From NCBI GenBank assembly GCA_963693315.1, contig CAVNZG010001019.1, forward strand, positions 1-64,000: a stretch of 64,000 nucleotides of DNA, written 5' to 3'. Numbering within the stretch: the first letter of the stretch is position 1; each line of letters opens with the position of its first letter. A program made the position numbers and the translations under genes. Source of the stretch: Diogma glabrata (taxonomy: Eukaryota > Arthropoda > Insecta > Diptera > Cylindrotomidae). Of this stretch, positions 56,839 through 64,000 are shown piece after piece. The notes beneath the pieces were generated by a model. That model was given only the letters and a program-made list of their open reading frames with translations, was not told the DNA's origin and did not search any database.

Positions 56839-58645
56839 CTTCGGTCTGAAAGACCTAAGTATTACATTCATGAGCCAAAAGTGAAATTCTTACCCCCACT
56901 TTTTTGGCATTTCTCGATGTTTTAGGACCTACTGATTCCAAAAAAGCGAAAAAAAATGTATGTCTGCCGACCGTCACAACCGACAAAATATAGAAAACAG
57001 CTGAACGGATTTTAAAAATTTTGATTTCTAAAAATAGGTACATTTAATGGTAAGAGCCGAAAGGACGATGTGTTCGATAACTGTACCGGCAGTGTGTCAA
57101 AAAAATCGTCAAGTGTGTCAAAACAAGGGAATATGCATATTTTTTGCTTAAAAAACGTTCATTTTAAGTGATAATGGGTAGGAACAAATAATGTCGAAAA
57201 ATATTGATGGTCGGTATTTGTGTGTGAGATCAAAAACTAGATTATTGCGTTAGAAGTTTGTCAAAAACATGTTGTCAAGTGTGCCAAAAGAAAGATTTTT
57301 ATTTATTATTTTACCCAATTTTTTGGAAAAACATAAAATTAATTATTTGTATGACATGAAAAATTTATTATTATTGAGAATTATGGCATTATAAGTTTGT
57401 CAAAAAATAATGTCAAGTGTATCAAAAGAATGATTTTCATTTATTTTTTTAGAAAAAATAAAATTAGTTATTTGTATGAAGTGAAATGTATAATGAACAT
57501 GAAATTATTATTATTGAGAATATTATTGCATTATAAGTTTGTCAAAAAATATTGTCAAGTGTGTCAAAAAAATGATTTCATTTATTTTTTTAGCCAATTT
57601 TTTGGAAAAAAAATTTAGCTGTTTGTATGGTAAATATAATTGAACATGAAATTGGACATGAACATTTTTGAATTTGTTATAATTTTTTAAATATTTTTGG
57701 AATTTTGAAAAAAGTTTGAATTTTTGATTTTGTAATAATTTTTGCAATATTTTTAGAATTTTGGAAAAAGCTTCAATTTTTGATTTTGTTATAATTTTTG
57801 CAATATTTTTAGAATTTTGAAAAAAAAAATTTGTGAATTTTATATATATTTTTAGAATTTTCAAAAAAAAGTTTCAATTTTTGATTTTGTAAGAATTTTT
57901 GGAATATTTTTAGAATTTTGAAAAATTTTAAAATTTTGATTTTGTAATAATTTTTATAATTTTGGAAAAAGTTTAAATTTTTGATATTGTTATAATTCTT
58001 GCAACATTTTAGAATTTTAGAAAAAATTTGAATTTTTGAATTTTTAAGAATTTTTGGAATATTATTAGAATTTAGAAAAAGTTTAAATATTTGATTTTAT
58101 TCTAATTTTTGGAATATTTTTGGAATTTTGAAAGAGTTACAATTTTTGATTTTGTTATAGTTTTTGGAATATTTTTAGAATTTTTGAAAAAAGTTTTAAT
58201 CTTTGATTTTGTAATAATTTTTGGAATATTATTAGAATTTTGTTTGAAAAAGTTTGAATTTTTGATTTGATTTAATTTTTACAATATTTTTGGAATTTTG
58301 AAAGAAATATGAATTTGTGATTTTGAAATATTTTCTCGAAACGCTAAATGGAGAGGTTTTTGAGTAGTTTGCTGATTGTATCATCTTTTCACTAAATTAT
58401 GTTAATTTATGATCTGTTATAATTTTACGGTACGGTATTGATGTTTCGTGTTAGTTTTGTAATTACTTTTCTAAACAGAGATAAAAAAATACATGTACTT
58501 TAACAAAGAGTTTTATGTTTGATATACATCGCTGACCAAAACTAAAAACAATGTCATCATAAAAGTGTTTTGCCGAAAACTATATAAAAATCCTTAACCT
58601 AGACCGAAGTCTTGATATTTCAGAGCTGTAAGATTTCAGCCCCTT
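56839..58645. repeat. Large direct repeat, copy B
   Basis: About 1.8 kb, matching copy A from CTTCGGTCTGAAAGACCTAA to the end block (AAAAATACATGTACTTTAAC, then TTTATGTTTGATATACATCG). Its minisatellite part of ~60-bp units (57660-58310) is longer than in copy A. No gene. Confidence 0.78.
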
Positions 58646-58649
58646 CATA

Positions 58650-59275
58650 TTTTTCTGTTAATTCCTATCCGTTTTAATCGTTTCTTATCGTAAAAGTCGA
58701 ATTTTGGTGCACTTACCTATCGTTTTGAATCGTTTTCAATGAGTTATGTCACATTATTTTACTTTCTATTAATCCCTATCCGTTTTAATCGTTTCGTAAC
58801 CGAAAGCCGAGTTTTAGTGCAATATCCTATCGTTTTGAATCGTTTTCAATGGGTTATGTCACATTATTTTATTTTCTGTTAATTCCTATCCGTTTTAATC
58901 GTTTCTTATCGTAAAAGCCGAGTTTTAGTGCAATATCCTATCGTTTTGAATCGTTTTCAATGGGTTATGTCACATTATTTTATTTTCTGTCAATTCCTAT
59001 CCGTTTTAATCGTAAAAGTCGAATTTTGGTGTATATACCTTACCTATCGTTTTGAATCGTTTTCAATAGGAAATTTTACTTTCTATATTAATCCCTGTCC
59101 GTTTTGATCGTTTCTTATCGTAAAAGCCAAATTTTAGTGCAATATCCTATCGTTTTGAATCGTTTGAATAGGAATTTCACATTATTTTATTTTGTTCCAA
59201 TGTAATGTAATGCATTTCCTATCGTAAAAACCAAATTTTGGTAGATTAACCTATCGTTTTGAATCGTATATCGTG
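58650..59275. repeat. 111-bp tandem repeat, about 6 copies
   Basis: CCTATCCGTTTTAATCG recurs at 58664, 58775, 58885, 58996 and about 59094 (period 110-111 bp, the last shortened), each with ATCGTTTTGAATCGTTTTCA in the second half. Units are 85-95% alike. Confidence 0.88.
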
Positions 59276-59489
59276 TACAGAAAAGTAAATGGAAAGCAGC
59301 TGAATGGTTATCATAGACTTTGTACTATAGTTTTCCGTGTTTGAAAGGTTAGCTTTAGTCTTTATCTTTATGATCGTTTAAATCTATTTGTACTGTTGAT
59401 ACGCAGTCTTTACTGTTACAAGATAATATTTCTCAAACCGCTTTGATTCAATGCGAATTGAATATTTATCAATTTGTGGCAGAAACTCA

Positions 59490-59660
59490 ATTAAAGAACG
59501 ATGATACTGTAGCAAAGCAACATTTAACTTGCATAGTGCTATTCATTTATGTGAATCTGTACGCCGATTTGGTCCCTTATGGGCAACATCCGCATTTCCT
59601 TATGAAAGTAATATTTTTAAGTTAAAGAAATTAATCAAAAGTCCAAAAATCCAGATGTTT
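59490..59660 (+). pseudogene. DNA-transposon protein scrap
   Basis: One frame reads NLHSAIHLCESVRRFGPLWA and TSAFPYESNIFKLKKLIKS. This resembles a conserved block (HxLLHLxxSVRxxGPLWxxSAFxFE) in large proteins of animal DNA transposons, similar in layout to EnSpm/CACTA-type proteins. The family assignment is from memory of the pattern and tentative. No start, and stops follow. Confidence 0.5.
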
Positions 59661-59854
59661 AAATAGTAGAAAACTTATTAAAGCAGTTGAATTTTAATAG
59701 TTATATGGAGAACTCTTCAAACTCAGAAATATGCTATTATTTTATAAATCTCTTTTTGATCGTGTTTCGTTAAAACTGAATTTTAAAAAAACCATAAATG
59801 GAGTAATACTTTTAGGAACAGGACTTGGCTAGTTTGTTCAAAGAGATGACACCA

Positions 59855-59961
59855 GCAGCCAAATTCTGTAATTGTGAAGCGGCGAAGTGAGAAGTTTTTA
59901 ATGAAAAGAAGGGAATACATTTTTAACACTTCACCGCTTTACAGTTACAGAATTTGGCTGC
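59855..59961. repeat. Inverted repeat, 34-bp arms
   Basis: GCAGCCAAATTCTGTAATTG at left pairs with CAGTTACAGAATTTGGCTGC at right, continuing through GAAGCGGCGAAGTG / CACTTCACCGCTTTA with a few mismatches, around a 40-bp loop. It directly precedes the coding scrap at 59954. Confidence 0.8.
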
Positions 59962-60310
59962 AGGACCTATATTTGAAAGATGCATTTTTGCAGGAACAGT
60001 TCTTCATACCAATGAGTATAGTCAATCGATAAAAATGCATGATTCTATAGTACACTTAAAAAATACTGAAGTTATTTTGAGAATTTCTGAATTTATTGTG
60101 ATAAATGAGAACTGTTACGTTTTGGGTACCAAGCTGAAAACAGAAACATTTGTTTTTGAGAATTTGACAATACATCATATTTTAGAAATTAAAAAGTTAA
60201 GCGAATTACAATTCGTACAAATCGAAGAAATATATAAAAAGCTCATAAAAATAATCAGTGATGATAAGATATATTTAAATAAAATGTCGGTTAATAATGA
60301 TACATGCTGA
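59927..60310 (+). pseudogene. C-terminal domain of a transposon protein (tentative)
   Basis: About 125 codons open with no ATG at the start: FERCIFAGTVLHTNEYSQSI, DSIVHLKNTEVILRISEF and NCYVLGTKLKTETFVF. The alternating beta-strand pattern resembles a domain that follows the HxLLHL block in some animal DNA-transposon proteins, which fits its place 270 bp downstream of that block. It ends at a TGA, followed by an A-rich stretch with AATAAA at about 60377. Function unknown. Confidence 0.45.
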
Positions 60311-60699
60311 AATTTAAAACGATATAAAAAAAAACTCTATAATAAATCTATGTATCTATACTCTATGTATGTATGTACAATAAAAACGTAAAACAATAAA
60401 AATAATTTTAATAAAATTTTTAAAACCAAAATTAAAAATGCCTTGTTATTTTATTATTAAAATTGCCCGGATGAGGAACCGTAAGGTCAAAGTATTGAGC
60501 AGATATTTTGAAAATATCAATAGTCCATAATTAATTTTAAATTAGTAATCTAATAATTAATATTTTTCAATAGGAGTATAAATGAGTAATAATTGTAATT
60601 AAACTCTATGCACCAGTGTTGATAGAAAAAGATTACTACAAAAATCTAAAAAAAAATCGTCCTGGAAATTGAGATGATGGGAAACGGATCAAAGCTTAT

Positions 60700-61790
60700 T
60701 TGATTTTTATGAAAAAAAAAAAAAATCTCAATCGTAAATTTCAGATTCAACCCGATAGGAATCCGATGGCGGAAAAATACGATAGGTTACGATGGTGTTA
60801 CATATGGAATGGAGGATAGAAAACGCTTAAAACATGTTCAATGTTTGAAAAATATTGCCAAAACATGTTATCCAAAAATTTCAATCGAAAACTTCAGATT
60901 CAGAACGATTAATAACGATAGAAATTGTATCGTAAAATACCCATTGAAACCAAATCTAAAATATCCCGTAGGTTACGGTAGATTCCGATTGGTTTGTTTT
61001 TCTTGAAAAAATTTCAATCGTAAATTTGAGATTCAAACCGATAGGAATCGGTTGGCGGAAAAATATGATAGGTTACGATTGGTTTTACATATGGAATGTA
61101 CGATAGAACACGGTTAAAAACTTGTTCAGTTTTACCAAAAGAATTTGAATCAAAAACTTCAGATTCAGAACGATTAACAACGACAGAAATTCTATCGTAA
61201 AAAACCCATTGAAACCAAATCTGAAATATCCCATAGGTTACGGTTTGTTTTTCTTGAAAAAATTTCAATCGCAAACTTCAGATTCAAGCCGATAGGAATC
61301 TGGTGGCGGAAAAGTACAATAGGTTACGATTGCGGTGCTACATATGGAATGTACGATAGAAAACTATTCAAAACTTGTTCAGTTTTACCAAAAAATTTCA
61401 ACCGTGATCTTCAGATTTAAAATGATTAACTACGGTAGAAATTCTATCGTAAAAAAACCATTGAAACCAAAAAGTACAAAATCCTATATAGATAACGATG
61501 GATTACGATTGGTTGATTTCTCCTGAAAACATCTCAATCGTAAATTTCAGATTCAGCCCGATAGAAATCTAATGACGGGAAAATACGATAGGTTACGATT
61601 GTTGCTATATATGTAATGTCGGATAGAAAACGATTCAAAACTTTTTCAATTTCACCAAAAACAATTTCAATCGTGATCTTCAGATTAAAAACGATTAATT
61701 ACGATAGAAATTCTATCGTAGAAAAACCATTGAATCCGAATGCTGAAAAATCCTATAGGTTACGATAGATTACAGTGCGTTTTCTATCTG
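60700..61790. repeat. Tandem array of ~260-bp units
   Basis: TTTCAATCGTAAATTTCAG-type starts recur near 60727, 61011, 61263 and 61533 (period about 250-285 bp). Each unit holds CGATAGGAATC, ATACGATAGGTTACGAT, ACATATGGAATG, GATAGAAATTCTATCGTAAA and AACCCATTGAAACC. Four units plus a fifth partial one. Shared words (CGATAG, CCATTGAAA) relate it, inverted, to the 111-bp array at the other end of the insertion. Confidence 0.82.
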
Positions 61791-61879
61791 GCAGATAAAG
61801 TCTATGCGTTTAAAATGATTAAATCCGATAGAAACGGATAGCAAACGATAGAAAACTATATTCGTTTTCAATCGTTTTC

Positions 61880-62138
61880 TATTCATTTCTTCCGATTTAT
61901 TTAAAAGGGAGGTATTTAGGATATTGTTGACTTGTTCCATGGTGTTTTCTGTTGCAAGCACCGTGCAGATTATTCCTTTTAGTAGGGCAGGTAAGCTGCT
62001 TAGATAAAGATTAAATAATAAAGGTGAGAGAACTCCACCTTGTTGAACTCGTTGTCTTAATATTCTCATCTTACAATTACAGAACCCGACGTATGTTTGG
62101 CAACTTCTAAGATATTTGCACAACCAGCGCATATATGA
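61880..62138 (-). pseudogene. LINE D RT, central part
   Basis: Minus strand: RWLCKYLRSCQTYVGF, RVQQGGVLSPLLFNLYLSSL, then a decayed stretch where the YADD motif should be (GIICTVLATENT) and MEQVNNILN. It is the RT segment preceding the 52701-53485 part. The catalytic DD is not readable. It is cut at 62139 by a MITE end. Confidence 0.75.
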
Positions 62139-62305
62139 AAATGCACTAGAGCATTTATAGTCGCTAACGTAAACTTAACGTTAACTTAACGTAAAGTTCA
62201 TTTCATTTTATCTTAAAGATTTGGTTAAGGATTTTTTGCCGTTTATTATAAAAACTAAAGAATTTTAATTGAAAGTGTTCATAAAAATAAAATTTTTTTC
62301 ATTAA
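62139..62305. mobile_element. MITE end, related to 34983-35525
   Basis: GAAAATGCACTAGAGCATTT, TTATAGTCGCTAACG and AACTTAACGTTAACTTAACG match the left end of the element near 35037 over about 160 bp. Only one end is seen here. Confidence 0.65.
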
Positions 62306-63761
62306 CACTAAGTTTACACTATGGTAGTATAATAGAATAATAGCAAATTGCTATTAAACTGTTACAGTGTAAATGGATAGAATAATACTTTTTTAATTTG
62401 ACAGATAGTTATTTTATATTTTTCTTTTGATCGATAGTAGTAGTGTTCGGTCGTGCAATATCATAATAAATATCACGATATTTTACGTCAAATCTTTCTT
62501 TTCTAACTTTACTTCGTTGAATATAATATTACGTCGAACCTTACCGAACAGTCAAAAGATAAAAAGATGGATTTATACTTCAATCTTTATAGGTCACTTT
62601 TGCTTCAATTAATTTTATCACAAAAGATAATTTATCCCGTACGCCACAAAACCAATTTTATCAAGAATAGTTATCATAAAAATGTGATAAAAAAACAAAA
62701 CAAAATTAAAAGCGTTAAGAACCAAAATAAAATATTTTTATTATCACCTAAATTCAAAACTTTTTGACATTTAAAACTGGCAAAAAATCTGATTCTTTTC
62801 GTGATAAATGGCTGCGTATAGTACTTCGAAAAATCATGATTTTTTTTATCACGTTGTCTCGACCGAACACTAGGGGCCGATTGTATGAACAAGGATGGAT
62901 AGAAAAAAATCCGAGGATAAAATTCTATCTTCATCCGAGGATTCTTTTTTTCGTCGATTGTATGAACATGGATAGATTAATTTTTATTTTTGTTTTTATT
63001 GCAGTTTATAGCAGTGTAATTTTATAAGTGTCAATACTTTTTCTTTTACTTTGCTATTAAATAAATTTAATTATAAATTAAAAAACATTATTTCAAAATT
63101 GAAATTGAATATATTAAAATTATATTAAAAATATTATTTGTTTTACTATTAATTGATATTAAAAAACAAATTTTTGAAACGCAGAAATTTAAATTCAAAA
63201 ATAACCACAAATTCAAAACAAAACTTTTCTGCTATGCGCATGTCAAGACAAAAAAAAACAAATAGTTTTATCCTTTGTTTTATAGAAGAAAAATAAAAGA
63301 TAGATCAAAGGATAGATCAGCAATCCTCGTATAGATTTTTTAATCCATCCTGATTCATACAATACAAACGACGATTAATCCGAGGATTTATCTTCTATCC
63401 GCATTCATACAATCGGCCGTAGGAGTATTGTAGTATATTCCAAAAAATTGTAACCGTCAAAACGTAAAATGTAATACACAATTTCATGCGATTGTAAAAA
63501 TGTGCAACATCAAAATCACTCAAAATTTACTTTTAATTTTAAATTAATATGAGTTTTATAATTTTTTGTTGAAATACTTTTCGATTGATAAGATTTTGTA
63601 TTCAAATTTGAAATACGCCGTATTCTATCTGTCAATATTATTCTGAGCGTTTATACCACATGCTAGTATAATATTATTTTGTGGTATAAACACCCAATGT
63701 ATCGATAGTTTAATAGCAAAAAACTGTTATTCTATTAAACTATCGGTAGTATAAACTTATA
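62306..63761. mobile_element. TIR element, 1.45 kb, with nested MITE
   Basis: The left end CACTAAGTTTACACTATGG, then ATAGAATAATAG and GCTATTAAACTGT, is inverted at the right end (TGTTATTCTATTAAACTATC, then AGTATAAACTTATAG). TIR about 60 bp, imperfect. Small frames inside show no domain. Target duplication not clear. Confidence 0.6.
62871..63423. mobile_element. MITE with GGCCGATTGTATGAA termini
   Basis: Both ends carry GGCCGATTGTATGAA in inverted orientation, followed by GGATAGA and ATCCGAGGAT words that also repeat internally near each end. About 550 bp, non-coding, nested in the 62306-63761 element. Possibly a TA target duplication. Confidence 0.7.
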
Positions 63762-64000
63762 GAGCAAGAACCCGCGACGGCCAGACGTTCGTTATTTTAT
63801 AAAAGCTGAAAGTTTTTCTGCGCATACCCCCTACTCAGGTAGGAACGATTTGCGACATATGAAGTTTGGATCATGGTGGCTTTGGCTGGGAGCAGGTAAC
63901 AAAGGGGCCTCCAAAGTTTCGTGAAAGTATAAAAGGTAATTTTTTTATATTTTCTTCGGGAAAGTATTAGAAGTCACGTCACCCATTGCCAGACACTTAG
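63762..64000. other. Unassigned, less AT-rich end of window
   Basis: No gene recognised. The composition shifts to more G and C (ACCCGCGACGGCCAGACG), which suggests another element that continues beyond the window. Confidence 0.4.

Larger units (their letters stand above)
53486..61880 (+). mobile_element. 8.4-kb insertion with tandem-repeat ends and transposase remnants
   Basis: It splits LINE D: RT fragments lie on both sides in the same orientation. The two outer ends show loose inverted similarity (GATAGATAAACGATAGAAA at left; inverted GAATAGAAAACGATTGAAA at right). Contents: 111-bp repeat units, a large direct duplication, the same 111-bp repeats, two coding scraps of a DNA transposon protein, and a tandem array of about 260-bp units. 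A PLE pair is nested inside. This is the layout of a DNA transposon with long repetitive termini. Exact borders and target duplication are not determined. Confidence 0.5.

Noticed and set aside
57523..57864. 113-codon minus-strand frame rich in Phe, Lys and Ile
   Set aside because: It runs through the ~60-bp AT-rich minisatellite and reflects its periodicity.
58650..61790. CRISPR-like arrays
   Set aside because: The repeats are 111 or ~260 bp, imperfect, without spacers of even length, in a eukaryotic genome. They are tandem satellites.

Overview
This is an AT-rich animal genome window, almost certainly from an insect or another arthropod. It is built nearly entirely of transposable elements nested in one another, with long (TA)n tracts and satellite-type repeats between them. 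I recognise one host gene: BCAS2/SPF27, a splicing factor of the Prp19 complex, on the minus strand at 33160-34003, with two exons and a 58-bp intron. A large, repeat-rich insect genome is my inference. The species cannot be named from this sequence. A 200-N assembly gap lies at 43876-44075.

Layout. 1-2040: decayed RTE-type LINE (-). 2444-4875: (TA)n tracts holding a MITE in two orientations and a 1.03-kb palindrome. 5046-6826: about 3.9 head-to-tail copies of a 457-bp satellite, each with a hammerhead ribozyme core on the minus strand. 6835-10590: CR1/jockey-like LINE (-) split by a hAT element with a perfect 8-bp target duplication; the hAT itself contains a LINE RNase H fragment. 11160-27308: three-level nest, LINE A (+) interrupted by LINE B (+, PHD-finger ORF1, 7-bp TSD), which is interrupted by Gypsy-1 (-, 1.6-kb LTRs, 4-bp TSD). 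28107-32961: Gypsy-2 (+), frameshifted. 33160-34003: BCAS2. 34643-36010: hAT remnant, MITE and LINE scrap. 37089-43481: two long (TA)n tracts enclosing a palindromic element, Gypsy-3 (identical LTRs, pro-RT-RNase H deleted) and a 499-bp unit in 1.4 tandem copies with a hammerhead and a tRNA-like box. 44541-50210: LINE C (+) split by a young Copia element. 50349-51261: hAT-like MITE holding a Penelope-like (PLE) relic. 52701-62138: LINE D (-) split by a roughly 8.4-kb insertion with tandem-repeat ends, DNA-transposase remnants and an inverted pair of PLE GIY-YIG ends. 62306-63761: nested TIR elements.

The main theme is self-cleaving RNA. Hammerhead-type cores occur in four unrelated repeat contexts within 64 kb: the 457-bp satellite (four copies), the 499-bp unit, an inverted PLE pair (two copies) and a PLE relic. 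The PLE versions fit the known minimal type I motif with a palindromic stem III. The two satellite-like versions have a different architecture, closed at stem I and open at stem III. They look like small non-autonomous ribozyme repeats, which could borrow the machinery of elements such as the PLEs seen here; that last link is inference.

A second theme is the use of (TA)n as a landing or carrier sequence. At least five distinct elements with inverted-repeat structure abut TA tracts. All coding sequence apart from BCAS2 belongs to mobile elements, and most of it carries stops, frameshifts or deletions. Gypsy-1, Gypsy-3 and Copia are recent insertions, judged by LTR pairs that are identical or nearly so.
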